Under the pieces are notes generated by a model, which did not search any database, was not told the origin of the DNA, and saw only the letters and a program-made list of their open reading frames with translations. A stretch of DNA of 64,000 bases from Carbonactinospora thermoautotrophica (GTDB lineage: Bacteria; Actinomycetota; Actinomycetes; Streptomycetales; Carbonactinosporaceae), in the NCBI RefSeq assembly GCF_001543895.1, contig NZ_JYIJ01000012.1, positions 186,001-250,000 on the forward strand. Direction: 5' to 3'. How positions within the stretch are numbered: position 1 is the stretch's first letter; every line of letters begins with the position of its first letter. This document shows positions 18,203-26,860 of the stretch, one piece after another. Both the position numbers and the translations under genes were made by a program.

Positions 18203-19816
18203 ATGGAAGCGCCGGTGCTCGCAAGCGCCTGCGACCCGACCAGCGAGTCGTTCAAGCGCAACGTCGAGGAGCACACCGCCCTCGTCGCCGACCTGCGGGA
18301 GAAACTCGCCGCGGCACGGCTCGGAGGCGACGAACAGGCCCGCCGCAAACACCTGTCCCGGGGCAAGCTGCTGCCCCGCGACCGGGTGGACGCGCTGCTC
18401 GACCCGGGTTCGCCGTTCCTGGAACTGTCGCCGCTAGCCGCGTACGGCATGTACGACGACCAGGCCCCCGGCGCGGGGATCATCACCGGCGTCGGCCGGG
18501 TGTCCGGGCGTGAGGTGGTGATCGTCGCCAACGACGCCACGGTCAAGGGCGGCACGTACTTCCCGATGACGGTGAAGAAGCACCTGCGCGCCCAGGAGGT
18601 CGCGCTGCAGAACCGGCTACCGTGCGTGTACCTGGTCGACTCCGGCGGGGCGTTCCTGCCCATGCAGGACGAGGTCTTCCCCGACCGCGACCACTTCGGC
18701 CGGATCTTCTACAACCAGGCCACCATGTCGGCCAAGGGCATCCCGCAGATCGCGGCCGTCCTCGGCTCCTGCACCGCGGGCGGGGCGTACGTGCCGGCGA
18801 TGAGCGACGAGGCGGTGATCGTCCGCAACCAGGGCACGATCTTCCTGGGCGGGCCGCCGCTGGTGAAGGCCGCGACAGGCGAGGTGGTGACCGCCGAGGA
18901 GCTGGGCGGCGGCGAGCTGCACTCCCGCGTCTCCGGGGTCACCGACCACCTGGCCGAGAACGACGCGCACGCGCTCGCGATCGTCCGGTCGATCGTGGCC
19001 ACCCTGCCGGCGCGCACTACCCGGCCGTGGCCGGTCCGGCCGGCCGAGGAACCGGTCGTGGACCCCTCCGAGCTGTACGGGGTGGTGCCGACCGACACCC
19101 GCACCCCCTACGACGTGCGCGAGGTCATCGCCCGGATCGTGGACGGGTCGCGGTTCTTGGAGTTCAAGCGCGAGTACGGCCCCACCCTGGTCACCGGGTT
19201 CGCGCACATCCTGGGCCACCCGGTGGGGATCGTCGCGAACAACGGGATCCTGTTCGGCGAGTCGGCGCTCAAGGGCGCGCACTTCATCCAGCTGTGCGAC
19301 CAGCGCGGCATCCCGCTGGTGTTCCTGCAGAACATCTCCGGCTTCATGGTGGGCCGCGAGTACGAGGCGGGCGGCATCGCCAAGCACGGCGCCAAGATGG
19401 TGACCGCCGTCGCCTGCGCCCGGGTGCCGAAGCTGACCGTGATCATCGGCGGCTCGTTCGGCGCCGGCAACTACTCGATGTGCGGCCGGGCGTACTCCCC
19501 GCGCTTTTTGTGGATGTGGCCGAACGCCCGGATCTCGGTCATGGGCGGGGAGCAGGCCGCCTCGGTGCTGGCCACGGTGCGCCGCGACCAGCTCGCCGCG
19601 CGCGGCGAGGAGTGGCCCCCTGAGGCCGAGGAGGAGTTCAAGCGGCCGATCCGCGAACAGTACGAGCGGCAGGGCCACCCGTACTACTCGACCGCGCGGC
19701 TGTGGGACGACGGCGTGATCGACCCGATGGACACCCGCACCGTCCTCGGGCTGGCGCTCTCGGCCTGCGCCAACGCACCGCTGGAAGAGCCCGGTTTCGG
19801 CGTGTTCCGGATGTGA
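18203..19816 (+). CDS. Acyl-CoA carboxylase beta subunit (methylcrotonyl-CoA carboxyltransferase type)
   Basis: 537 residues with both halves of the carboxyltransferase crotonase-like fold: an N-terminal domain with [21 protein letters not shown] and [20 protein letters not shown], and a C-terminal domain with [27 protein letters not shown] and [39 protein letters not shown]. The wording [27 protein letters not shown] is that of MCC-type beta subunits rather than propionyl-CoA carboxylases. It transfers CO2 from biotin to 3-methylcrotonyl-CoA in leucine breakdown. ATG at 18203 with GAGGGA upstream. First gene of a four-gene operon. Confidence 0.93.
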   Translation: MEAPVLASACDPTSESFKRNVEEHTALVADLREKLAAARLGGDEQARRKHLSRGKLLPRDRVDALLDPGSPFLELSPLAAYGMYDDQAPGAGIITGVGRVSGREVVIVANDATVKGGTYFPMTVKKHLRAQEVALQNRLPCVYLVDSGGAFLPMQDEVFPDRDHFGRIFYNQATMSAKGIPQIAAVLGSCTAGGAYVPAMSDEAVIVRNQGTIFLGGPPLVKAATGEVVTAEELGGGELHSRVSGVTDHLAENDAHALAIVRSIVATLPARTTRPWPVRPAEEPVVDPSELYGVVPTDTRTPYDVREVIARIVDGSRFLEFKREYGPTLVTGFAHILGHPVGIVANNGILFGESALKGAHFIQLCDQRGIPLVFLQNISGFMVGREYEAGGIAKHGAKMVTAVACARVPKLTVIIGGSFGAGNYSMCGRAYSPRFLWMWPNARISVMGGEQAASVLATVRRDQLAARGEEWPPEAEEEFKRPIREQYERQGHPYYSTARLWDDGVIDPMDTRTVLGLALSACANAPLEEPGFGVFRM

Positions 19817-19826
19817 GGGGATCGGC

Positions 19827-21827
19827 GTGTTCAACACAGTCCTCGTGGCCAACCGGGGCGAGATCGCGGTTCGGGTGATCCGCACCCTGCGCAAGCTCGG
19901 CATCCGGTCCGTCGCCGTGTACAGCGACGCCGACGAAAGCGCCCGGCACGTCCGGGAGGCGGACGTGGCGGTGCGGCTCGGCCCGGCGCCGGCCGCGCAG
20001 AGCTACCTCTCGATCGAGCGGATCCTGGACGCGGCCCGGCGCACCGGCGCCCAGGCGGTCCACCCCGGGTACGGGTTCCTCGCCGAGAACGCCGCCTTCG
20101 CCCGCGCCTGCGCAGACGCCGGCCTGGTCTTCATCGGCCCGCCGGCGGGCGCGATCGAGCTGATGGGCGACAAGATCCGGGCCAAGCAGACCGTCGAGGC
20201 GGCCGGGGTGCCGGTCGTGCCCGGGCGGCACACCCCTGGCCTCACCGACGACGACTTGGTCGCGGCGGCCGAGGAGATCGGGTACCCGGTGCTGCTCAAG
20301 CCGTCCGCCGGCGGCGGCGGCAAGGGCATGCGGCTGGTCCGCTCCCCCGAGGCGCTGCGGGAGGAGATCGCGGCCGCCCGGCGCGCGGCGCGCGGCGCGT
20401 TCGGCGACGACACCCTGCTGGTCGAGCGGTACGTGGAGGGGCCGCGCCACATCGAGATCCAGGTGCTCGCCGACGCCCACGGCGACGTCATCCACCTGGG
20501 CGAACGCGAGTGCTCCCTGCAGCGTCGCCACCAGAAGATCGTCGAGGAGGCGCCCTCCCCCCTGCTCGACCCGAAGACCCGGGCGCGCATGGGCGCGAGC
20601 GCGGTCGAGGCGGCCCGCTCGGTCGGGTACGTGGGCGCGGGCACGGTCGAGTTCATCGTCTCGGCAACGCGCCCTGAGGAGTACTTCTTCCTGGAGATGA
20701 ACACCCGGCTGCAGGTCGAGCACCCGGTGACCGAGCTGGTGACCGGGCTGGACCTGGTCGAGTGGCAGGTCCGGGTCGCCGCCGGCGAGCGGCTGGGCCT
20801 CGCCCAGGAGGAGGTCGAGCTGCGCGGCCACGCGGTGGAGGCCCGGGTGTACGCCGAGGACCCGGCGCGCGGGTTCCTGCCCACCGGCGGGGTGGTGCTG
20901 CGGCTCGCCGAGCCCGACCTGCCGCACGTGCGGGTGGACTCCGGGCTGCGCGAGGGGATGCGGATCGGCAGCGACTACGACCCGATGCTCGCCAAGGTCG
21001 TCGCCTGGGGCGGTACCCGCGCCGAGGCGCTGCGACGGCTGGACGCCGCGCTCGCCCGTACCACCGTGCTGGGCGTGACCACGAACGTGGCGTTCCTGCG
21101 CCGGCTGATCAAGGACCCGGAGGTGGCCGCCGGCCGGCTCGACACCGGGCTGGTGGAGCGGCGGCTGGCAGAGCTGGTCGACGGCGCGGCGCTCAGCACG
21201 CCGGAGGAGGTGCTGGCCGCCGCGGCGCTGGCCCGGCTGCTCCAGCTGGAGCCGGCCCCCAGCACCTGGGTGGACCCGTTCGACGTGCCGTCCGGCTGGC
21301 GGATCGGCGAACCCGCCTGGACGACCTGGCGGATCGAGATCCCCGGGTACGAGGCGGTCGAGGTCCGCTCCCGCGGCCGGGCGCACGACGCGGAGATCGC
21401 CATCGGCGACGCCGAGCCGGTGCGGGCGGGCGCCGAGGCGCGGGACGGCGTGCTCCACGTGACGTACGGCGGGGTCGCCTACTCCTTCGCGTACGCGCAA
21501 GCCGGCCCGGTCACCTGGCTGGGGCGGGACGGTGAGACCTGGGCCGTCCGCGAGGAGGACGTGCTGCACGCCGCCGCGCCCAGCGCGGCGGTCGCCGCCG
21601 GCCCGCTGCGCGCCCCCATGCCGGGCACGGTCACCGCGGTCAAGGTGACCGAGGGCGAGAAGGTCACCGCCGGCCAGGTGCTGGTGATCCTCGAGGCGAT
21701 GAAGATGGAGCACTCCATCGTCGCCCCGTTCGACGGTGTGGTCGCCGCCCTGCGCGTGCGCGCCGGCCAGACCGTGGCCCTGGACGAGCCGCTGGTGTCC
21801 GTCGAGCCCACGGAGGGCGAGAGCTGA
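19827..21827 (+). CDS. Acyl-CoA carboxylase alpha subunit (biotin carboxylase + BCCP)
   Basis: 666 residues. Biotin carboxylase at about 1-445 ([28 protein letters not shown]-grasp loop [42 protein letters not shown]), a middle linker, and a C-terminal biotinyl domain with the attachment motif EAMKMEHSI (about residue 630). It carboxylates biotin and pairs with the preceding beta subunit, 10 bases upstream. The stop overlaps the HMG-CoA lyase start (TGATG), indicating coupled translation. Confidence 0.95.
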   Translation: MFNTVLVANRGEIAVRVIRTLRKLGIRSVAVYSDADESARHVREADVAVRLGPAPAAQSYLSIERILDAARRTGAQAVHPGYGFLAENAAFARACADAGLVFIGPPAGAIELMGDKIRAKQTVEAAGVPVVPGRHTPGLTDDDLVAAAEEIGYPVLLKPSAGGGGKGMRLVRSPEALREEIAAARRAARGAFGDDTLLVERYVEGPRHIEIQVLADAHGDVIHLGERECSLQRRHQKIVEEAPSPLLDPKTRARMGASAVEAARSVGYVGAGTVEFIVSATRPEEYFFLEMNTRLQVEHPVTELVTGLDLVEWQVRVAAGERLGLAQEEVELRGHAVEARVYAEDPARGFLPTGGVVLRLAEPDLPHVRVDSGLREGMRIGSDYDPMLAKVVAWGGTRAEALRRLDAALARTTVLGVTTNVAFLRRLIKDPEVAAGRLDTGLVERRLAELVDGAALSTPEEVLAAAALARLLQLEPAPSTWVDPFDVPSGWRIGEPAWTTWRIEIPGYEAVEVRSRGRAHDAEIAIGDAEPVRAGAEARDGVLHVTYGGVAYSFAYAQAGPVTWLGRDGETWAVREEDVLHAAAPSAAVAAGPLRAPMPGTVTAVKVTEGEKVTAGQVLVILEAMKMEHSIVAPFDGVVAALRVRAGQTVALDEPLVSVEPTEGES

Positions 21828-22801
21828 TGAATCTTCCCCATGTCCAGCCGCTGCCGGGCCTGCCCCAGCGGGTCCGCATCCACGAGGTGGGCCCGCGCGA
21901 CGGCCTGCAGAACGAGCCGAACATCGTGCCGGTCGAGGTCAAGGCCGAGTTCATCGCCCGCCTGGCCGACGCCGGGCTGACCACGATCGAGGCGACCAGC
22001 TTCGTGCACCCCAAGTGGGTGCCGCAGCTCGCCGACGCGGGCGAGCTGATGGACCGGCTGGAGCGCCGCCCGGGTGTGCGGTACCCGGTGCTCGTCCCGA
22101 ACGAGCGCGGCCTGGACCGGGCGCTGCAGGCCGGCGTCGAGACGATCGCGATCTTCGGTAGCGCCACCGAGTCGTTCGCGCGGCGCAACCTCAACCGCAC
22201 GGTCGCCGAGTCGATCGCGATGTTCGGGCCCGTGGTGCGGCGGGCCCGCGAGGCCGGGCTGGAGGTCCGCGCGTACCTGTCGATGTGCTTCGGCGACCCG
22301 TGGGAGGGCGCGGTCCCGGTCAACCAGGTCGTCAGCGTGGGCAGGCGGCTGCTCGACCTGGGCTGCACCGAGCTGTCTCTCGGCGACACGATCGGCGTCG
22401 CCACGCCCGGCCACGTGACCGAGCTGCTGCGCGCGTTCGGCGAGGCCGGCGTCGGCCCGGACCGACTCGCCGTGCACTTCCACGACACGTACGGGCAGGC
22501 GCTGGCCAACACGCTCGCCGCGCTCCAGGCCGGGGTCGCCACCGTCGACTCCTCCGCCGGGGGGCTGGGCGGGTGCCCGTACGCCAAGAGCGCCACCGGC
22601 AACCTGGCCACCGAGGACCTGGTGTGGATGCTCACCGGGCTCGGCATCGACCACGGCGTCGACCTCGCCAAACTCGCCGCGACCAGCCGCTGGATGGCCG
22701 AGCGGCTGGGCCGGCCCAGCCCTTCCCGCGTCGTCCAAGCCCTCGCGGACGAACCCGAAGCCCGCTCAGACAAGGAGTGCCCGTGCTCGACTACCGGCTG
22801 A
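21827..22801 (+). CDS. Hydroxymethylglutaryl-CoA lyase
   Basis: 324 residues of the DRE-TIM metallolyase family. EVGPRDGLQNE near the N terminus holds the metal ligand and catalytic residues, VHFHDTYGQALAN the metal histidines, and GGLGGCPYAKSATGNLATEDLVWML the signature with the active-site cysteine. It splits HMG-CoA into acetoacetate and acetyl-CoA, the last step of leucine degradation, which supports reading the preceding carboxylase as methylcrotonyl-CoA-specific. It overlaps the next gene by 19 bases. No enoyl-CoA (methylglutaconyl) hydratase is seen in the operon. Confidence 0.95.
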   Translation: MNLPHVQPLPGLPQRVRIHEVGPRDGLQNEPNIVPVEVKAEFIARLADAGLTTIEATSFVHPKWVPQLADAGELMDRLERRPGVRYPVLVPNERGLDRALQAGVETIAIFGSATESFARRNLNRTVAESIAMFGPVVRRAREAGLEVRAYLSMCFGDPWEGAVPVNQVVSVGRRLLDLGCTELSLGDTIGVATPGHVTELLRAFGEAGVGPDRLAVHFHDTYGQALANTLAALQAGVATVDSSAGGLGGCPYAKSATGNLATEDLVWMLTGLGIDHGVDLAKLAATSRWMAERLGRPSPSRVVQALADEPEARSDKECPCSTTG

Positions 22802-23934
22802 CCCAAGAACACGAGACGCTGCGCAAGACCGTCGCCGAGTTCGCCCACGACGTGGTGGCGCCGGTCATCGCCGAGTACTACGAACGGGACGAGTTCCCGT
22901 ACGACATCGTTCGCCAGATGGGCGAGCTGGGCCTGTTCGGGCTGCCGTTCCCGGAGGAGTACGGCGGCATGGGCGGGGACTACCTGGCGCTGTGCCTGGC
23001 CATCGAGGAGCTGGCCCGCGTGGACTCCTCCGTCGCGATCACCCTGGAGGCGGCGGTCTCCCTCGGAGCGATGCCCATCTACCGGTTCGGCACCGAGGAG
23101 CAGAAGCGCACGTGGCTGCCCAAGCTCTGCTCCGGGGAGATGCTGGGCGCGTTCGGCCTGACCGAGCCGGGCGGCGGCTCGGACGCGGGCGCGACCCACA
23201 CGACCGCCCGGCTGGAGAACGGCGAGTGGGTGATCAACGGCACCAAGGCGTTCATCACCAACTCCGGCACGGACATCACCGGGCTGGTGACCGTGACCGC
23301 GGTGACCGGCGTCGGGGAGGACGGCAGGAAGGAGATCTCCTCGATCATCGTGCCGTCCGGCACCCCGGGCTTCACGGTGTCGAAGAAGTACTCCAAGGTG
23401 GGCTGGAACGCCTCCGACACCCGCGAGCTGTCCTTCGACGACTGCCGGGTGCCCGAGGCGAACCTGCTGGGCGAGCGCGGCCGCGGGTACGCCCAGTTCC
23501 TCCAGATCCTGGACGAGGGCCGCATCGCGATCGCGGCGCTCGCCACCGGGCTGGCGCAGGGCTGCGTGGACGAGTCGGTGAAGTACGCCAAGGAGCGGCA
23601 GGCGTTCGGCCAGCCGATCGGCAAGTACCAGGCGATCCAGTTCAAGATCGCCGACATGGAGACGCGCGCCCACACCGCGCGGCTGGCCTGGTACCGGGCG
23701 GCGGAGAAGATGCTGCGCGGCGAGCCGTTCAAGAAGGAGGCCGCGATCGCCAAGCTGTACTCCTCGGAGATCGCGGTGACCAACGCCCGGGAGGCCACGC
23801 AGATCCACGGCGGGTACGGGTTCATGAACGAGTTCCCGGTGGCCCGGATGTGGCGGGACGCCAAGATCCTGGAGATCGGCGAGGGCACCAGCGAGGTCCA
23901 GCGCATACTGATCGCCCGCGAGCTGGGGCTCTGA
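22783..23934 (+). CDS. Acyl-CoA dehydrogenase (short/branched-chain)
   Basis: 383 residues. FAD-dependent alpha,beta-oxidation of an acyl-CoA. Visible motifs: LGAFGLTEPGGGSDAGATHTTA (flavin/substrate loop), KYSKVGWNASDTRELSFDDCRVP, YAKERQAFGQPIGKYQAIQFKIADM and IHGGYGFMNEFPVARMWRDAKI. The Glu of EIGEGTSEVQR occupies the standard catalytic-base position, whereas true isovaleryl-CoA dehydrogenases keep theirs elsewhere; a 2-methylbutyryl/isobutyryl or general short-chain substrate therefore remains possible. GTG at 22783 has AAGGAG upstream and starts inside the lyase gene. Confidence 0.93.
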   Translation: MLDYRLTQEHETLRKTVAEFAHDVVAPVIAEYYERDEFPYDIVRQMGELGLFGLPFPEEYGGMGGDYLALCLAIEELARVDSSVAITLEAAVSLGAMPIYRFGTEEQKRTWLPKLCSGEMLGAFGLTEPGGGSDAGATHTTARLENGEWVINGTKAFITNSGTDITGLVTVTAVTGVGEDGRKEISSIIVPSGTPGFTVSKKYSKVGWNASDTRELSFDDCRVPEANLLGERGRGYAQFLQILDEGRIAIAALATGLAQGCVDESVKYAKERQAFGQPIGKYQAIQFKIADMETRAHTARLAWYRAAEKMLRGEPFKKEAAIAKLYSSEIAVTNAREATQIHGGYGFMNEFPVARMWRDAKILEIGEGTSEVQRILIARELGL

Positions 23935-23982
23935 CGCCGAGCGCCGGCGCGTCGGGGGTGCGGGCGAAGCACACCCGACAGG

Positions 23983-24444
23983 ATGGTGCCCGTGCCCGAG
24001 GTGGCGGTCCTGATCGGCCTGCATGCGTCCGGCAAGACGACCTTCTACCGGCAGCACCTGGCGGCGACGCACGTTCATGTGTCCAAGGACGACTTCCGCA
24101 ACGCCCGCGACCGGGAACGCCGCCAGGCCCGCCTCATCGCCGAGGCGCTGGCCGCGGGCCGGGACGTGACGGTGGACAACACCAACGCCTCGCCCGAGGA
24201 GCGCCGTCCCGTCATCGAGCTGGCCCGCGCCCACGGCGCGTCGGTGATCGGGTACTGGTTCCCGCCGGAGGTGCAGGAGGCGTACGCCCGCAACGCCGAG
24301 CGGCAGGGGAAGGCGCGCGTGCCCTGGTTCTTCGCCACCCTCAAACGGCTGCGCCCGCCCGGGTACGAGGAGGGGTTCGACGCCCTGTACGAGGTGCGGC
24401 TCGACGGCCGGGGCGGGTTCCGGGTCAGGCCGGTGGCGCTGTGA
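23983..24444 (+). CDS. P-loop kinase of the AAA_33/polynucleotide-kinase type
   Basis: 153 residues. A Walker A loop VLIGLHASGKTTFYRQHL sits near the N terminus, then SKDDFRN (acidic switch), RDVTVDNTNASPEERRPVIELARAHGASVIGYWF, and the lid segment AYARNAERQGKARVPWFFATLKRL. The fold is that of bacterial Pnkp-like or zeta-like small-molecule/nucleic-acid kinases; the substrate is unknown. It follows the catabolic operon by 48 bases without a clear terminator, and the start has a weak ribosome site. Confidence 0.82.
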   Translation: MVPVPEVAVLIGLHASGKTTFYRQHLAATHVHVSKDDFRNARDRERRQARLIAEALAAGRDVTVDNTNASPEERRPVIELARAHGASVIGYWFPPEVQEAYARNAERQGKARVPWFFATLKRLRPPGYEEGFDALYEVRLDGRGGFRVRPVAL

Positions 24445-24510
24445 CATCAGCGCGACATCGCCGGTGTGACGCGGTGCCGGAAGCGGTCTGGACGGCAGTG
24501 GTGATCGCAC

Positions 24511-24535
24511 ATATATTTGACTCAGTCAGATATAT
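24511..24535. promoter_or_regulatory. Near-perfect palindromic operator of the MarR-GNAT gene
   Basis: Two 12-base arms, ATATATTTGACT (24511-24522) and AGTCAGATATAT (24524-24535), flank a single C with one mismatch. It is an AT-rich island in 70% GC DNA, 15 bases before the start codon. A dimeric MarR protein is the obvious ligand, giving autoregulation. Confidence 0.8.
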
Positions 24536-24549
24536 CGCTGAGGTAGTCC

Positions 24550-25485
24550 GTGAAATCGCCTGAGACCCTGGAAGAGCGGGTCGACGCCGTCCGCGCGTTC
24601 ACCCGCTTCTACACGAACCTGACCGGTGTCCTCCGCGAGGGACTCCTGCACACCCCGTACTCCCTCACCGAGGCTCGCGTGATCTTCGAGCTCGCGCAGC
24701 GCGACGCCACCGAGATCGCCACGCTGCGCCGCACGCTCGACATCGACTCTGGTTACCTCAGCCGCATCCTCGCCCGGTTCGCCGCCGACGGCCTGATCGC
24801 CAAGGAGCGGTCGCGCACGGACGCGCGCCGCCAGGTCATCCGCCTCACCGGCCAGGGACGGGCGGCGTTCGAGCTGCTCGACACCAGGTCGGCCGAGCAG
24901 TTCCGGACGCTGCTGGCACGCCTGCCGGAGGAGGAGCAACGCCGCCTCGTCACGGCGATGGGCACGATCCGGCAGATCCTGGAGGGCGCGCCCCGGGCCG
25001 GGGCGTTCGTCCTGCGCCCGCTCGGCCCGGGCGACCTCGGCTGGGTGGTGTACCGCCACGGAGTGCTCTACGCCGAGGAGTACGGGTGGGACGAGACCTT
25101 CGAAGCGCTCGTCGCCCGCATCGTCGCCGACTACGTCGACCACCATGACCCGCAGCGGGAGAACGCCTGGATCGCCGAGGTCGACGGAGAGCCGGCCGGG
25201 TGCGTCTTCTGCGTCAAGCAGGACGACACCACAGCCAAGCTGCGCCTGCTGCTGGTGGAACCGCGATTCCGCGGCATGGGCATCGGCAGCCGCCTCGTGG
25301 AGGAGTGCATCCGGTTCGCGCGGCGTGCCGGGTACCGGGAGATGGTGCTCTGGACCAATGACGTGCTGGTGCAGGCGCGCCGCATCTACGAGCGCGCCGG
25401 GTTCGAGCTCGTGGAGGAGGAGAAGCACCACAGCTTCGGCCAGGACCTGGTGGGCCAGACCTGGCGGCGCGCTCTGGCGCCCTGA
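24550..25485 (+). CDS. MarR-GNAT fusion: winged-helix regulator plus acetyltransferase
   Basis: 311 residues in two domains. Residues 1-150 form a MarR winged helix (YSLTEARVIFELAQRDATEIATLRRTLDIDSGYLSRILARFAADGLIAKERSRTDARRQVIRLT). Residues 160-311 form a GNAT domain with the acetyl-CoA loop LLLVEPRFRGMGIGSRLVEECIRFARRAG and QARRIYERAGFELVEEEKHHSFG. The fusion is a known architecture; it couples DNA binding to acetylation of an unidentified small molecule or protein. GTG at 24550 with GAGGT upstream; the palindrome just before it suggests autoregulation. Confidence 0.92.
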   Translation: MKSPETLEERVDAVRAFTRFYTNLTGVLREGLLHTPYSLTEARVIFELAQRDATEIATLRRTLDIDSGYLSRILARFAADGLIAKERSRTDARRQVIRLTGQGRAAFELLDTRSAEQFRTLLARLPEEEQRRLVTAMGTIRQILEGAPRAGAFVLRPLGPGDLGWVVYRHGVLYAEEYGWDETFEALVARIVADYVDHHDPQRENAWIAEVDGEPAGCVFCVKQDDTTAKLRLLLVEPRFRGMGIGSRLVEECIRFARRAGYREMVLWTNDVLVQARRIYERAGFELVEEEKHHSFGQDLVGQTWRRALAP

Positions 25486-25512
25486 CGGTCCCCCACCGCC
25501 GCCCGGGCGACC

Positions 25513-25698
25513 GTGCACGACACGGACGTGGCGGGCGAGGACGGACTGCTGTTCGGGCACGCGATCGGCCTCGCCGAGGTCCCGGCCGCCTGGCGACGGC
25601 GGGGCATCGGCCTGGGACGCATGGACGGACCGGTCCTGGTACGGCGACAGCCGGTGACCGTCACCGGCAGGTGCGCGTGGAGTGTGAGCTGCCGCTGA
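25513..25698 (+). CDS. Small hypothetical ORF, possibly a gene remnant
   Basis: 61 residues from a GTG start (MHDTDVAGEDGLLFGHAIGLAEVPAAWRRRGIGLGRMDGPVLVRRQ). I do not recognise it and see no ribosome-binding site. RRRGIGLG recalls a GNAT acetyl-CoA loop, so it may be a decayed acetyltransferase rather than a working gene. Confidence 0.25.
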   Translation: MHDTDVAGEDGLLFGHAIGLAEVPAAWRRRGIGLGRMDGPVLVRRQPVTVTGRCAWSVSCR

Positions 25699-25807
25699 AG
25701 GGCGCTGGCAGCGGGTGTGATCGGCGGCTGGTCGGGAATCTTCACTGTGGGCAGTGACGCGCGGGCAACCGGATGGCCGGGCCGCGCGTCTTCCTGTCGT
25801 TGATCGA

Positions 25808-25850
25808 CCCGCTTGGCGGCCGCGCCGTGGGGGCGCGGTCGCCAAGCGGG
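25808..25850. terminator. Long hairpin upstream of the lipoprotein gene
   Basis: The arms at 25808-25826 and 25832-25850 pair over 19 bp with a single G-U position, around a five-base loop. It ends 12 bases before the GAAGGAG site of the lipoprotein gene, so it may terminate upstream transcription or shape the 5' leader. Confidence 0.6.
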
Positions 25851-25877
25851 CGGGACCCACGAAGGAGATGACCGGCC

Positions 25878-26504
25878 ATGCGCCCACTCCGGATCCCAGC
25901 CGTCCTGCTCGTCCCGCTCGCCCTGGCGCTGGCCGCCTGTGGCGGCGAGCCACCGTCCAGGGCCGGCGGCCCCACGAACACGGACCCCCGGCCGTCTGCG
26001 GCCGGGGCGAGCCCCGCCGCCCCCGCGGCGAAGCCGCTCCCGACGAAGGCTCAGACCGCGACCCCCGAGCTGCCCGAGGGGGTGGCGCTGCTGCGGGCCG
26101 TCCGCGCCGCGCGCCACCCCGGGTACGACCGGCTGGTGTTCGAGTTCGAGGGCAGCGCGCCGCAGATCGACGTCAGGTACGTGGACCAGGTCGTCGAGGA
26201 CCCGACGGGCGACCCGGTGCCGTTGCGGGGCGAGGAGTTCCTCTCCGTGGTGTTCCATGGCGCCACCCTGGACACCACCCCGCAGGTGCTCGACTCCCGC
26301 CAGGCGCGGCGCTACACCGGGCCGCAGCGGCTCGCTCCCGGTTACCCGGTCCTGAAGGAGGTCGCGGTCGCCGGTGACTTCGAGAGCGTGCTGAGCTTCG
26401 GCGTGGGTCTGGAGTACCGGTCCGAACCGCAGGTCCGGCGGCTCACCGCCCCGGTCCGCCTGGTGATCGACTTCCCGCACCGCACCCCGCCCACCCACAG
26501 CTGA
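25878..26504 (+). CDS. Secreted lipoprotein with AMIN-like domain
   Basis: 208 residues. The N terminus (MRPLRIPAVLLVPLALALAACGG) is a lipoprotein signal with the lipobox LAAC, so the protein should be anchored outside the membrane by Cys21. A Pro/Ala/Ser/Thr-rich linker (about 25-60) leads to a folded part with RHPGYDRLVFEFEG, YRSEPQVRRLTAPVRLVIDFPHR, which resembles the AMIN-like domain of actinobacteria (a beta-rich, possibly cell-wall-binding module). Strong GAAGGAG site. A single-gene unit by appearance. Confidence 0.83.
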   Translation: MRPLRIPAVLLVPLALALAACGGEPPSRAGGPTNTDPRPSAAGASPAAPAAKPLPTKAQTATPELPEGVALLRAVRAARHPGYDRLVFEFEGSAPQIDVRYVDQVVEDPTGDPVPLRGEEFLSVVFHGATLDTTPQVLDSRQARRYTGPQRLAPGYPVLKEVAVAGDFESVLSFGVGLEYRSEPQVRRLTAPVRLVIDFPHRTPPTHS

Positions 26505-26559
26505 CCGGCGGGTGCCGTACGTGCTTCGCCCCGCACACTCGACACGACGCCAACCGCGG

Positions 26560-26719
26560 TTCGCCTCGGGCACGCCGTACCCGCCGCCGAGGTAGGCGGC
26601 CTGGACCCGCAGGTCGGTGAGCATCCCGGCCCGTCCGCGCAGGCGCCGGCCGACCTTGACGTTGTCCGGCACGGTCATCGACCGGAAGATCTGCGGGTTC
26701 TGGAACGTCCGGGTGGCCC
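26560..26719 (-). pseudogene. Fragment of a LivG-type branched-chain amino-acid ABC ATPase
   Basis: The minus strand encodes ATRTFQNPQIFRSMTVPDNV then KVGRRLRGRAGML, matching the region after Walker A in LivG-like ATPases (ARTFQ...F..MTV.ENV.VG). Neither the Walker A before it nor the signature/Walker B after it is present. It is a fossil, abutting another fossil on the opposite strand. Confidence 0.55.
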
Positions 26720-26722
26720 CGG

Positions 26723-26860
26723 CCCGAGGAGCGTCCCGGGGTCGCGGTGCCGCTGGTCGCGGCGGTGGCGGTGGTCTTCGTGGGCGACGGGGTGGACGAG
26801 GCCGCCCTGGGTCGCCGGCTGCGCCAGGCCGCGACCGACATCGCTGCCGAGCTACCTTGA
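26723..26860 (+). pseudogene. C-terminal fragment of a regulator (IclR-like)
   Basis: The plus strand reads PEERPGVAVPLVAAVAVVFV, then GDGVDEAALGRRLRQAATDIAAELP and stop. The VAVPL strand, the small-residue core and the final amphipathic helix recall the end of an IclR-type effector domain, but assignment is weak. No start or HTH is present. It ends eight bases inside the convergent hydrolase gene. Confidence 0.35.

Noticed and set aside
26520-26545. Small GTGC...GCAC dyad resembling the repeat at 13514
   Set aside because: Shared bases are few and the stem is only four to five base pairs.
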